Shown: piece after piece, positions 25,001-39,600 of the stretch
Layout: every line of letters begins with the position of its first letter
Position numbering within the stretch: the first letter of the stretch is position 1
Assembly: GCF_051020955.1 (NCBI RefSeq)
Contig: NW_027477136.1
Span: 31,032 to 95,031, forward strand
Origin: Megalopta genalis
Taxonomy: Eukaryota > Arthropoda > Insecta > Hymenoptera > Halictidae
Reading direction: 5' to 3'
Length of the DNA stretch: 64,000 nt
The notes under the pieces: generated by a model
Database searches by the model: none
Told to the model about the DNA's origin: nothing
What the model saw: only the letters and a program-made list of their open reading frames with translations
Position numbers and translations under genes: made by a program

Positions 25001-26143
25001 GCAAACGAGTTAGCTTCAAATCCAAGCGAATCACATGATTTAGCTTCAAATCAATGCGAAGTTGAAGGTTTAGATTCAAATCCATGCGAAACAAATGATT
25101 TAGCTTCAAACAATTGGGATATAAGTGATATAGCTTCAAATGCTGACGAAGCAAATCAGTTAGCTTCAATCACAAGCGAATCAGATGATTTAGCTTCAAA
25201 TCAATGCGATCTAGAAGGTTTAGGTTCAAATCTATGCGAAACAAATGATTTAGCTTCAAACTATTAGGATATAAGTGATATAGCTTCAAATGCTGACGAA
25301 TCAAACGAGTTAGCTTCAAAATCCATGCGATACATATCATTTAACTTCAAATCGATACGAAGTAGAAGGCTTAGCTTCAAATCCATGCGAAACAAACGAT
25401 TTAGATTCAGATACTTGCGATATAAGTGATATAGCTTCAAATGCCGTCGAAACTAACGAGTTAACATAAAATCCATGCAAAACACACGATTTAGCTTCAA
25501 ATCAATGCCTGTGCAGAAGGTTTAGCTTCAAATCCATGCGAAACAAATGATTTGACTTCAAACAATTGAGATATAAGTGATATAGCTTCAAATGCTGACG
25601 AATCAAACGCCTTATCTTCAAAATCCATGCGATAGATATCATTTAACTTCAAATCGATACGAAGTAGAAGGCTTAGCTTCAAATCCATGCGAAAAAAAAT
25701 AATTTAGTTTCAGATACTTGCGATATAAGTGATATAGCTTTAAATGCCGTCGAAACTAACGAGTTAGCATCAAATCCATGCAAAGCACACGATTTAGCAT
25801 CAAATCAATGCCTGTGCAGAAGGTTTAGCTTCAAATCCATGCGAAACAAATGATTTAGCTTCAAACAATTGAGATATAAGTGATATAGCTTCAAATGCAC
25901 CCGAAGCAAACCAGTTAGCTTCAAATACAAGCGAATGTCATGATTTAGCTTCAAATCAATGCGATGTAGAAGGTTTAGATTCAAATCCATGCGAAACAAA
26001 TGATTTAGATTCAGATACTTGCGATATAAGTGATATAGCTTCAAATGCATTCCAAACAAATGATTTAGCATCAGATACTTGCGATATAACTGATATAGCT
26101 TCAAATGCAGGGGAAGCAAACGAGTTAGCATCAAATCCATGCA
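22087..26143 (+). repeat. 4,057-bp macro-unit, copy 1
   Basis: Corresponding points in copies 1 and 2 are 4,057 bp apart (for example 22,995 and 27,052). The unit holds the triple-E run, several 31-bp monomers and two related internal sub-blocks spaced 1,111 bp apart (marker GTATAAGGTTTGCC near 23,650 and 24,761). 4,057 is not a multiple of 30 because of the odd-length monomers. Neighbouring copies differ by only a handful of bases by eye, so the amplification is recent. Confidence 0.93.
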
Positions 26144-29100
26144 AAACACATGATTTAGCTGCAAATCAATGCGATGTAGAAGGATTAGCTTCAAATCCTT
26201 ACGAAGCAAATGATTGAACTTCAAACACTTGGGATATAGGTGATATAACTTCAGCTGCATGCGAAACAGACGAGTTAGGTTCAAATCCAAGCGAAACACA
26301 TGATTTAGCTTCAAATCAATTCGAAGTAGAAGGCTTAGCTACAAATCCATGCAAAACAAGTGATTTAGCTTCAAACACTTGAGATATAAGTGATATAGCT
26401 TCAAATGCAGCTGAAGCAAACGAGTTAGCTTCAAATCCAAGCGAATCACATGATTTAGCTTCAAATCAATGCGATGGAGAAGGTTTAGTTTCAAATTCAA
26501 GCGAAACACATGATTTAGCTTTAAATCAATGCGTTGTAGAAGGTTTATCTTCAAATCCAAGCGAAACACATGATTTAGCTTCAAATTAATACGATGTAGA
26601 AGGTTTAGCTTCAAATCCAAGCGAAACAAATGATTTAGCTTCAAACAATTGGGATATAAGTGATATAGCTTCAAATGCAGGGGAAACAAGCGAGCTACAT
26701 CCAACTCCATGCGAAACACATGACTGAGCTTCAAACCAATGCGATGTAGAAGGTTTAGCTTCAAATCAATGCGATGTAGAAGGTTTAGCTTCAAATCAAT
26801 GCGATGTAGAAGGTTTAGCTTCAAATGAATGCGAAACAAATGATTTAGGTTCAGATACTTGCGATATAAGTGATATAGCTTCAAATGGAGACGAAACAAA
26901 CGAGTTAGATTCAAATCCAAGCGAAACACATGAATTAGCTTCATATCAATGCGAAGTAGCAGGCTTAGCTTCACATCCATGCGAAACAAATGATTTAGGT
27001 TCAGATACTTGCGATATAAGTGATATAGATTCAAATGCGGGAGAAACAAACGTGATAGCCTCAAATACATGCGAAGCAAGTGATTTAGCTGCAAATCAAA
27101 GCGATGTAGAAGGTTTATCTTCAAATACATGCGAAATAAATGATTTAGCTTCAAACACTTGGGCTGTACGTGATATAGCTTCAAATGCAGACGAAACAAA
27201 CGATTTCGCTTCATATCCAAGCGAAACACATGATTTAGCTTCAAATCAATGCGATGTAGAAGGTTTAGCTTCAAATCCATGCGAAACAAATGATTTAGCT
27301 TCAAACACTTGGGATATAAGTGATGTTGCTTCAGATGCAGACGAATCAAACGAGTTAGCATCAAAATCCATGCTATACATATCATTTAGCTTCAAACCGA
27401 TACGCAGTAGAAGGATTAGCTTCAAGTCCATGCGAAACAAGTGATTTAGCTTCAAACACTTGGGATATAAGAGATATAACTTCAATTGCAGACAAAACAA
27501 ACGAGTTAGCTTCAAATCCATGCGAAACACATGAGTTAGCTTCAAATCAATGCGATGTAGAAGGTTTAGATTCAAATGCATGCGAAACCAATGATTCAGC
27601 TTCAGATACTTGCGATATAAGTGATATAGCTTCAAATGCAGACGAAACAAACGATTTCGCTTCATATCCAAGCGAAACACATGATTTAGCTTCAAATCAA
27701 TGCGATGTATAAGGTTTGCCTTCAAATACACGCGAAACAAATGATTTAGCTTCAAACACATGGGTATAATTGATATAGCTTCAAATGCAGGGGAAACGAA
27801 CGAGTTAGCATCAAATCCATGCAAAACACATGATTTAGCTTCAAATCAATGCGATGCAGAAGGTTTAGCTTCAAATCCATGCGAAACAAATGATTTAGCT
27901 TCAAACAATTGAGATATAAGTGATATAGCTTCAAATGCAGCCGAAGCAAACGAGTTAGCTTCAAATCCAAGCGAATCACATGATTTAGCTTCAAATCAAT
28001 GCGAAGTTGAAGGTTTAGATTCAAATCCATGCGAAACAAATGATTTAGCTTCAAACAATTGGGATATAAGTGATATAGCTTCAAATGCTGACGAATCAAA
28101 CGAGTTAGCTTCAAAATCCATGCGATACATATCATTTAACTTCAAATCGACACGCAGTAGAAGGATTAGCTTCAAGTCCATGCGAAACAAGTGATTTAGC
28201 TTCAAACACTTGGGATATAAGAGATATAACTTCAATTGCAGACAAAACAAACGAGTTAGCTTCAAATCCATGCGAAACACATGAGTTAGCTTCAAATCAA
28301 TGCGATGTAGAAGGTTTAACTTCAAATCCATGCGGAACAAATGATTTAGCTTCAGATACTTGCGATATAAGTGATATAGCATCAAATGCAGGCGAAAAGA
28401 TCGAGTTAGCTTCATATCCATGCGAAAGACATGATTTAGCTGTAAATCGATGCGATGTAGAAGTTTCAGCTTGACATCCATGCGAAACAAATGATTTAGC
28501 ATCAAATACTTGCGATATAAATGATATAGCTGCAAATTCTGGCGAAACGAACGAGTTAGCTTCAAATATTCGCGAATCACACGATTTAGCTGCAAATCCA
28601 TACGAAGTAGAAGGTTTAGATTCAAATCCAAGCGAAACACATGATTTAGCTTTAAATCATTGCGATGTAGAAGGTTTAGATTCAAATCCATGCGAAACCA
28701 ATGATTCAGCTTCAGATACTTGCGATATAAGTGATACAGCTTCAAATGCAGACGAAACAAACGATTTCGCTTCATATCCAAGCGAAACACATGATTTAGC
28801 TTCAAATCAAAGCGATGTATAAGGTTTGCCTTCAAATACACGCGAAACAAATGATTTAGCTTCAAACACATGGGGTATAATTGATATAGCTTCAAATGCA
28901 GGGGAAACGAACGAGTTAGCATCAAATCCATGCAAAACACATGATTTAGGTTCAAATCAATGCGATGCAGAAGGTTTAGCTTCAAATCCATGCGAAACAA
29001 ATGATTTAGCTTCAAACAATTGAGATATAAGTGATATAGTTTCAAATGCAGCCGAAGCAAACGAGTTAGCTTCAAATCCAAGCGAATCACATGATTTAGC

Positions 29101-30199
29101 TTCAAATCAATGCGAAGTTGAAGGTTTAGATTCAAATCCATGCGAAACAAATGATTTAGCTTCAAACAATTGGGATATAAGTGATATAGCTTCAAATGCT
29201 GACGAAGCAAACCAGTTAGCTTCAATCACAAGCGAATCAGATGATTTAGCTTCAAATCAATGCGATCTAGAAGGTTTAGGTTCAAATCTATGCGAAACAA
29301 ATGATTTAGCTTCAAACTATTAGGATATAAGTGATATAGCTTCAAATGCTGACGAATCAAACGAGTTAGCTTCAAAATCCATGCGATACATATCATTTAA
29401 CTTCAAATCGATACGAAGTAGAAGGCTTAGCTTCAAATCCATGCGAAACAAACGATTTAGATTCAGATACTTGCGATATAAGTGATATAGCTTCAAATGC
29501 CGTCGAAACTAACGAGTTAACATAAAATCCATGCAAAACACACGATTTAGCTTCAAATCAATGCCTGTGCAGAAGGTTTAGCTTCAAATCCATGCGAAAC
29601 AAATGATTTGACTTCAAACAATTGAGATATAAGTGATATAGCTTCAAATGCTGACGAATCAAACGCCTTATCTTCAAAATCCATGCGATAGATATCATTT
29701 AACTTCAAATCGATACGAAGTAGAAGGCTTAGCTTCAAATCCATGCGAAAAAAAATAATTTAGTTTCAGATACTTGCGATATAAGTGATATAGCTTTAAA
29801 TGCCGTCGAAACTAACGAGTTAGCATCAAATCCATGCAAAGCACACGATTTAGCATCAAATCAATGCCTGTGCAGAAGGTTTAGCTTCAAATCCATGCGA
29901 AACAAATGATTTAGCTTCAAACAATTGAGATATAAGTGATATAGCTTCAAATGCACCCGAAGCAAACCAGTCAGCTTCAAATACAAGCGAATGTCATGAT
30001 TTAGCTTCAAATCAATGCGATGTAGAAGGTTTAGATTCAAATCCATGCGAAACAAATGATTTAGATTCAGATACTTGCGATATAAGTGATATAGCTTCAA
30101 ATGCATTCCAAACAAATGATTTAGCATCAGATACTTGCGATATAACTGATATAGCTTCAAATGCAGGGGAAGCAAACGAGTTAGCATCAAATCCATGCA
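26144..30199 (+). repeat. 4,056-bp macro-unit, copy 2
   Basis: Matches copy 1 throughout. It is one base shorter through loss of a G in ACACATGGGTATAATT near 27,763 (copy 1 has GGGG). Other differences noticed: AAATGCATGCG near 27,575 for AAATCCATGCG, and TATAGTTTC near 29,037 for TATAGCTTC. Matching positions after the deletion are 4,056 bp apart (25,497 and 29,553). Confidence 0.93.
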
Positions 30200-33100
30200 A
30201 AACACATGATTTAGCTGCAAATCAATGCGATGTAGAAGGATTAGCTTCAAATCCTTACGAAGCAAATGATTGAACTTCAAACACTTGGGATATAGGTGAT
30301 ATAACTTCAGCTGCATGCGAAACAGACGAGTTAGGTTCAAATCCAAGCGAAACACATGATTTAGCTTCAAATCAATTCGAAGTAGAAGGCTTAGCTACAA
30401 ATCCATGCAAAACAAGTGATTTAGCTTCAAACACTTGAGATATAAGTGATATAGCTTCAAATGCAGCTGAAACAAACGAGTTAGTTTCAAATCCAAGCGA
30501 ATCACATGATTTAGCTTCAAATCAATGCGATGGAGAAGGTTTAGTTTCAAATTCAAGCGAAACACATGATTTAGCTTTAAATCAATGCGTTGTAGAAGGT
30601 TTATCTTCAAATCCAAGCGAAACACATGATTTAGCTTCAAATTAATACGATGTAGAAGGTTTAGCTTCAAATCCAAGCGAAACAAATGATTTAGCTTCAA
30701 ACAATTGGGATATAAGTGATATAGCTTCAAATGCAGGGGAAACAAGCGAGCTACATCCAACTCCATGCGAAACACGTGACTGAGCTTCAAACCAATGCGA
30801 TGTAGAAGGTTTAGCTTCAAATCAATGCGATGTAGAAGGTTTAGCTTCAAATCAATGCGATGTAGAAGGTTTAGCTTCAAATGAATGCGAAACAAATGAT
30901 TTAGGTTCAGATACTTGCGATATAAGTGATATAGCTTCAAATGGAGACGAAACAAACGAGTTAGATTCAAATCCAAGCGAAACACATGAATTAGCTTCAT
31001 ATCAATGCGAAGTAGCAGGCTTAGCTTCACATCCATGCGAAACAAATGATTTAGGTTCAGATACTTGCGATATAAGTGATATAGATTCAAATGCGGGAGA
31101 AACAAACGTGATAGCCTCAAATACATGCGAAGCAAGTGATTTAGCTGCAAATCAAAGCGATGTAGAAGGTTTATCTTCAAATACATGCGAAATAAATGAT
31201 TTAGCTTCAAACACTTGGGCTGTACGTGATATAGCTTCAAATGCAGACGAAACAAACGATTTCGCTTCATATCCAAGCGAAACACATGATTTAGCTTCAA
31301 ATCAATGCGATGTAGAAGGTTTAGCTTCAAATCCATGCGAAACAAATGATTTAGCTTCAAACACTTGGGATATAAGTGATGTTGCTTCAGATGCAGACGA
31401 ATCAAACGAGTTAGCATCAAAATCCATGCTATACATATCATTTAGCTTCAAACCGATACGCAGTAGAAGGATTAGCTTCAAGTCCATGCGAAACAAGTGA
31501 TTTAGCTTCAAACACTTGGGATATAAGAGATATAACTTCAATTGCAGACAAAACAAACGAGTTAGCTTCAAATCCATGCGAAACACATGAGTTAGCTTCA
31601 AATCAATGCGATGTAGAAGGTTTAACTTCAAATCCATGCGGAACAAATGATTTAGCTTCAGATACTTCCGATATAAGTGATATAGCATCAAATGCAGGCG
31701 AAAAGATCGAGTTAGCTTCATATCCATGCGAAAGACATGATTTAGCTGTAAATCAATGCGATGTAGAAGTTTCAGCTTGACATCCATGCGAAACAAATGA
31801 TTTAGCATCAAATACTTGCGATATAAATGATATAGCTGCAAATTCTGGCGAAACGAACGAGTTAGCTTCAAATATTCGCGAATCACACGATTTAGCTGCA
31901 AATCCATACGAAGTAGAAGGTTTAGATTCAAATCCAAGCGAAACACATGATTTAGCTTTAAATCATTGCGATGTAGAAGGTTTAGATTCAAATCCATGCG
32001 AAACCAATGATTCAGCTTCAGATACTTGCGATATAAGTGATATAGCTTCAAATGCAGACGAAACAAACGATTTCGCTTCATATCCAAGCGAAACACATGA
32101 TTTAGCTTCAAATCAATGCGATGTATAAGGTTTGCCTTCAAATACACGCGAAATAAATGATTTAGCTTCAAACACATGGGGTATAATTGATATAGCTTCA
32201 AATGCAGGGGAAACGAACGAGTTAGCATCAAATCCATGCAAAACACATGATTTAGCTTCAAATCAATGCGATGCAGAAGGTTTAGCTTCAAATCCATGCG
32301 AAACAAATGATTTAGCTTCAAACAATTGAGATATAAGTGATATAGCTTCAAATGCAGCCGAAGCAAACGAGTTAGCTTCAAATCCAAGCGAATCACATGA
32401 TTTAGCTTCAAATCAATGCGAAGTTGAAGGTTTAGATTCAAATCCATGCGAAACAAATGATTTAGCTTCAAACAATTGGGATATAAGTGATATAGCTTCA
32501 AATGCTGACGAATCAAACGAGTTAGCTTCAAAATCCATGCGATACATATCATTTAACTTCAAATCGACACGCAGTAGAAGGATTAGCTTCAAGTCCATGC
32601 GAAACAAGTGATTTAGCTTCAAACACTTGGGATATAAGAGATATAACTTCAATTGCAGACAAAACAAACGAGTTAGCTTCAAATCCATGCGAAACACATG
32701 AGTTAGCTTCAAATCAATGCGATGTAGAAGGTTTAACTTCAAATCCATGCGGAACAAATGATTAGCTTCAGATACTTGCGATATAAGTGATATAGCATCA
32801 AATGCAGGCGAAAAGATCGAGTTAGCTTCATATCCATGCGAAAGACATGATTTAGCTGTAAATCGATGCGATGTAGAAGTTTCAGCTTGACATCCATGCG
32901 AAACAAATGATTTAGCATCAAATACTTGCGATATAAATGATATAGCTGCAAATTCTGGCGAAACGTACGAGTTAGCTTCAAATATTCGCGAATCACACGA
33001 TTTAGCTGCAAATCCATACGAAGTAGAAGGTTTAGATTCAAATCCAAGCGAAACACATGATTTAGCTTTAAATCATTGCGATGTAGAAGGTTTAGATTCA

Positions 33101-34620
33101 AATCCATGCGAAACCAATGATTCAGCTTCAGATACTTGCGATATAAGTGATACAGCTTCAAATGCAGACGAAACAAACGATTTCGCTTCATATCCAAGCG
33201 AAACACATGATTTAGCTTCAAATCAAAGCGATGTATAAGGTTTGCCTTCAAATACACGCGAAACAAATGATTTAGCTTCAAACACATGGGGTATAATTGA
33301 TATAGCTTCAAATGCAGGGGAAACGAACGAGTTAGCATCAAATCCATGCAAAACACATGATTTAGGTTCAAATCAATGCGATGCAGAAGGTTTAGCTTCA
33401 AATCCATGCGAAACAAATGATTTAGCTTCAAACAATTGAGATATAAGTGATATAGCTTCAAATGCAGCCGAAGCAAACGAGTTAGCTTCAAATCCAAGCG
33501 AATCACATGATTTAGCTTCAAATCAATGCGAAGTTGAAGGTTTAGATTCAAATCCATGCGAAACAAATGATTTAGCTTCAAACAATTGGGATATAAGTGA
33601 TATAGCTTCAAATGCTGACGAAGCAAACCAGTTAGCTTCAATCACAAGCGAATCAGATGATTTAGCTTCAAATCAATGCGATCTAGAAGGTTTAGGTTCA
33701 AATCTATGCGAAACAAATGATTTAGCTTCAAACAATTAGGATATAAGTGATATAGCTTCAAATGCTGACGAATCAAACGAGTTAGCTTCAAAATCCATGC
33801 GATACATATCATTTAACTTCAAATCGATACGAAGTAGAAGGCTTAGCTTCAAATCCATGCGAAACAAACGATTTAGATTCAGATACTTGCGATATAAGTG
33901 ATATAGCTTCAAATGCCGTCGAAACTAACGAGTTAACATAAAATCCATGCAAAACACACGATTTAGCTTCAAATCAATGCCTGTGCAGAAGGTTTAGCTT
34001 CAAATCCATGCGAAACAAATGATTTGACTTGAAACAATTGAGATATAAGTGATATAGCTTCAAATGCTGACGAATCAAACGCCTTATCTTCAAAATCCAT
34101 GCGATAGATATCATTTAACTTCAAATCGATACGAAGTAGAAGGCTTAGCTTCAAATCCATGCGAAAAAAAATAATTTAGTTTCAGATACTTGCGATATAA
34201 GTGATATAGCTTTAAATGCCGTCGAAACTAACGAGTTAGCATCAAATCCATGCAAAGCACACGATTTAGCATCAAATCAATGCCTGTGCAGAAGGTTTAG
34301 CTTCAAATCCATGCGAAACAAATGATTTAGCTTCAAACAATTGAGATATAAGTGATATAGCTTCAAATGCACCCGAAGCAAACCAGTTAGCTTCAAATAC
34401 AAGCGAATGTCATGATTTAGCTTCAAATCAATGCGATGTAGAAGGTTTAGATTCAAATCCATGCGAAACAAATGATTTAGATTCAGATACTTGCGATATA
34501 AGTGATATAGCTTCAAATGCATTCCAAACAAATGATTTAGCATCAGATACTTGCGATATAACTGATATAGCTTCAAATGCAGGGGAAGCAAACGAGTTAG
34601 CATCAAATCCATGCAAAACA
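30200..34620 (+). repeat. Macro-unit copy 3 with ~360 bp of extra sequence
   Basis: The offset to copy 2 is 4,056 bp up to about 31,610 and about 4,416-4,417 bp afterwards, so ~360 bp is added. The added stretch (about 31,615-31,975) is the sequence normally found only in the second internal sub-block (24,250-24,610 in copy 1). The first sub-block has therefore become full length. A T is missing near 32,761 (AATGATTAGC). Similarity to the start of the next macro-unit ends near 34,620. Confidence 0.9.
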
Positions 34621-36690
34621 CATGATTTTGCTTCAAATCAATGCGATGCAGAAGATTTAGCTTCAAATCCAAGCGAAACACATGATTTAGCTTCAAATCA
34701 ATGCGATGTAGAAGGTTTAGCTTCAAATCCATGCGAAACAAATGATTTAGCTTCAAACACTTGGGATATAAGTGATATAGCTTCAAATGCAGACGAATCA
34801 AACGAGTTAGCTTCAAATCCATGCGATACATTTCATTTAGCTTCAAATCGATACGAAGTAGAAGGCTTAGCTTCAAATCCATGCGAAACAAATGATTTAG
34901 CTTCAAATCAATGCCTGTGCAGAAGGTTTAGCTTCAAATCCATGCGAAACAAATGAGTTAGGTTCAGATACTTGCCATATAAGTAATATAGCTTCAAATG
35001 CCGTCGAAACTAACGAGTTAGCATCAAATCCATGCAAAACACATGATTTAGCTTTAAATCAATGCGATGCAGAAGGTTTAGCATCAAATCCATGCGAAAC
35101 AAATGATTTAGCTTCAAACAATTGGGATATAAGTGATATAGCTTCAAATGCTGACGAATCAAACGAGTTAGATTCAAAATCCAAGTGATACATACCATTC
35201 AACTTCAAATCGATACGAAGTAGAAGGCTTAGCTTCAAATCCATGCGAAACAAATGATTTAGCTTCAAACACTTGGGATATAAGTGATATAGCTTCAAAT
35301 GCAGACGAATCAAACGAGTTAGCTTCAAATCCATGCGATACATTTCATTTAGCTTAAAATCGATACGAAGTAGAAGGCTTAGCTTCAAATCCATGCGAAA
35401 CAAATGATTTAGCTTCAAATCAATGCCTGTGCAGAAGGTTTAGCTTCAAATCCATGCGAAACAAATGAGTTAGGTTCAGATACTTGCCATATAAGTAATA
35501 TAGCTTCAAATGCTGACGAATCAAACGCCTTATCTTCAAAATCCATGCGATAGATATCATTTAACTTCAAATCGATACGAAGTAGAAGGCTTAGCTTCAA
35601 ATCCATGCGAAAAAAAATAATTTAGTTTCAGATACTTGCGATATAAGTGATATAGCTTTAAATGCCGTCGAAACTAACGAGTTAGCATCAAATCCATGCA
35701 AAGCACACGATTTAGCATCAAATCAATGCCTGTGCAGAAGGTTTAGCTTCAAATCCATGCGAAACAAATGATTTAGCTTCAAACAATTGAGATATAAGTG
35801 ATATAGCTTCAAATGCACCCGAAGCAAACCAGTTAGCTTCAAATACAAGCGAATGTCATGATTTAGCTTCAAATCAATGCGATGTAGAAGGTTTAGATTC
35901 AAATCCATGCGAAACAAATGATTTAGATTCAGATACTTGCGATATAAGTGATATAGCTTCAAATGCATTCCAAACAAATGATTTAGCATCAGATACTTGC
36001 GATATAACTGATATAGCTTCAAATGCAGGGGAAGCAAACGAGTTAGCATCAAATCCATGCAAAACACATGATTTTGCTTCAAATCAATGCGATGCAGAAG
36101 ATTTAGCTTCAAATCCAAGCGAAACACATGATTTAGCTTCAAATCAATGCGATGTAGAAGGTTTAGCTTCAAATCCATGCGAAACAAATGATTTAGCTTC
36201 AAACACTTGGGATATATGTGATATAGCTTCAAATGCAGACGAATCAAACGAGTTAGCTTCAAATCCATGCGATACATTTCATTTAGCTTCAAATCGATAC
36301 GAAGTAGAAGGCTTAGCTTCAAATCCATGCGAAACAAATGATTTAGCTTCAAATCAATGCCTGTGCAGAAGGTTTAGCTTCAAATCCATGCGAAACAAAT
36401 GAGTTAGGTTCAGATACTTGCCATATAAGTAATATAGCTTCAAATGCCGTCGAAACTAACGAGTTAGCATCAAATCCATGCAAAACACATGATTTAGCTT
36501 TAAATCAATGCGATGCAGAAGGTTTAGCATCAAATCCATGCGAAACAAATGATTTAGCTTCAAACAATTGGGATATAAGTGATATAGCTTCAAATGCTGA
36601 CGAATCAAACGAGTTAGATTCAAAATCCAAGTGATACATACCATTCAACTTCAAATCGATACGAAGTAGAAGGCTTAGCTTCAAATCCAT
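34050..36690 (+). repeat. Two ~1.2-kb direct repeats spaced 1,446 bp
   Basis: 34,050-35,245 matches 35,496-36,691 at a constant offset of 1,446 bp. The first copy begins inside macro-unit copy 3, so this duplication is younger than, or partly templated by, the macro-unit. Both contain the truncated monomer AATCAATGCCTGTGCAGAAG and the AGCGAATGTCATGATTT monomer. Confidence 0.9.
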
Positions 36691-39600
36691 GCGGAACAAA
36701 TTATTTAGATTCACATACTTGCGATATAAGTGATATAGCTTCAAATGAAGGGGAAAAACGAGTTTGCTTCAAATCTATGCGATGTAGAAGGTTTAGCTTC
36801 AAATCCATGCAAAACACATGATTTAGCTTCAAATCAATGCGATGCAGATGGTTTAGCTTCAAATATAAGCGAAACACATGATTTAGCTTTAAATCAATGC
36901 GATGTAGTAGGTTTAGCTTCAAATCCATGCGAAGCAAATGACTTTGTTTCAGATACTTGCGATGTAAGTGATATAGCTTCAAATGCAGACGAAACACATG
37001 ATTTAGCTTCAAATCAATGCGATGTAGAAGGTTTAGCTTCAAATCCATGCGAAACAAATGATTTAGCTTCAAACAATTGGGATATAAGTGATATAGCTTC
37101 AAATGCTGGCGAATCAAACGAGTTAGCTTCAAAATCCATGCGATACATATCATTTAACTTCAAATCGATACGAAGTAGAAGGCTTAGCTTCAAATCCATG
37201 CGAAATCAATGATTTAGCTTCAGATAGTTGCGATATAAGTGACATAGCTTCAAATGCAGACGAAACAAACCAGTTATCTTCAATTCCATGCGAAACACAT
37301 GATTTAGCTTCAAATCAATTCGAAGTAGAAGAATTAGTTTTAAATCCATGCCAAATAAGTGGTTTAGCTACAAATACTTGTGATATACGTTATTTAGGTT
37401 CAACTGCATGCGCAACAAAACGAGTTAGCTTCACATCCATGCGAAACACATGACTTAGCTTCAAATCAATTCGATGTAGAAGGATTAGCATCAAATCCAC
37501 GCGAATCAAATGGTTTAGCTACAAATACTTGTGATATACGTTATTTAGATTGAACTGCATGCGCAACAAGCGAATTAGCTTCAAATCCATGCGTAACACA
37601 TGGTTATGCTTCAAATCAAAGCTATGTAGAAGGTTTAGTTTCAAATCCATGCGAAACAAATGATATAGCTTCAAACACTTGGGATATAAGTGATATAGCT
37701 TCAAATGCAGACGAATCAAACGAGTTAGCTTCAAACCCATACGATACATTTCATTTAGCTTCAAATCGATACGAAGTAGAAGGCTTAGCTTCAAATCCAA
37801 GCGAAACAAATGATTTAGGTTCAGATACTTTCGATATAAGTGATATAGATTCAAATGCAGGGGGAAAAACGAGTTAGCATCAAATCCATGCAAAACACAT
37901 GATGTAGCTTCAAATCAATGCGATACAGAAGGTTTAGCTTCAAATCCAAGCGAAACAAATGATTTAGCTTCAAATCAATGCCATGTAGAAGGTTTAGCTT
38001 CAAATCGATGCGAAACAAATGATCTAGCATCAGATACTTGCGATATAACTCAAAATGCAGGCGAAACTAACGAGATAGCCTCAAATACATGCGAAGCAAG
38101 TGATTTAGCATCAAATCAATGCGATGTAGAAGGTTTAGCTTCAAATCCATGCGAAACAAATGATTTAGCTTCAAACAATTGAGATATAAGTGATATAGCT
38201 TCAAATGCACCCGAAGCAAACCAGTTAGCTTCAAATACAAGCGAATGTCATGATTTAGCTTCAAATCAATGCGATGTAGAAGGTTTAGCTTCAAATCCAT
38301 GCGAAACCAATGATTTAGCTTCATATACTTGCGATATAAGTGACATAGCTTCAAACGCAGACTAAACAAAAGTGTTAGCTTCGACTCCAAGCGAATCACA
38401 TGATTTAGATTCAAATCAATGCGATTTAGAAGGTTTAGCATCAAATCAATGCGAAACAAATGATTTGGCTTCAGAAACTAGCGATATAAGTGATATAGCT
38501 TCAAATGCAGACGAAACAAACAAGTTAGCTTTATATTCAAGCGAAACAAATGATTTAGATTCAGATACTTGCGATATAAGTGATATAGCTTCAAAAGCAG
38601 GGGAAACAAACGAGTTAGCATCAAATCCATGCAAAGCACATGATTTAGCATCAAATCAATGCGATGCAGAAGGTTTAGCTTCAAATCCATGCGAAACAAA
38701 TGATTTAGCTTCAAACACTTGAGATATAAGTGACATAGCTTAAAATGAAGACGAATCAAACGAGGTAGCTTCAAATCCATGCGAAACACATGATTTAACT
38801 GCAAATCAATGCGATGTAGAAGGATTAGCTTCAAATTCATGCGAAACAAATGATTCAGCTTCAGATACTTGCGATATATGAGATATAGCTACAACTGCAG
38901 ACGAAACAACCGAGTTAGCTTCAAATCTATGCTATGTAGAAGGTTTAGCTTCTAATCCATACGAAACAAATGATTTAGCTTCAGATACTAGCGATAGAAG
39001 TGATATAGCTTCATATGCAGATGAAACAAACGAGTTAACTTCATATCCAAGCGAAACACATGTTTTAGCTTTAATCAGTGCGATGTAGATTGTTTAGCTT
39101 CAAATCCATGCGAAATAAATTGTTTAGCTACAAATACTTGTGATATACGTTATTTAGATTCAACTGCATGCGCAACAAACGAATTAGCTTCAAATCCATG
39201 TGAAACCCATGATTTAGCTGCAAATCAATGGGATGTAGAATGTTTAGCTTCAAATCCAAGCGGAACACGTGATTTAGCTTCAAATCAATGCGATGTAGAG
39301 GGTTTAGCTTGAAATCCATGCGAGACAAATTATTGAGCTTCAAACACTTGCGATATAAGTGATATAGCTTCCAATGCAGACGAAACAAACGAGCTAGCTT
39401 CAAATACAAGCGAAACACATGATTTAGCCGGAAATAAATGCGATGTAGAAGTTTTAGCTTCAAATCCATGCGAAACAAATGATTCAGCTTCAAACAATAG
39501 GGATATAAGTGATATAGCTTCAAATGCAGACGAATCAAACGAGTTAGCTTCAAAATCCATGCGATACATATCATTTAACTTCAAATCTATACGAAGTAGA

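Noticed and set aside
22087..34620. Assembly artefact as sole explanation of the macro-units
   Set aside because: The copies carry private substitutions, single-base deletions (near 27,763 and 32,761) and a 360-bp difference, which simple duplicate assembly of one locus would not produce. The copy number could still be mis-assembled.
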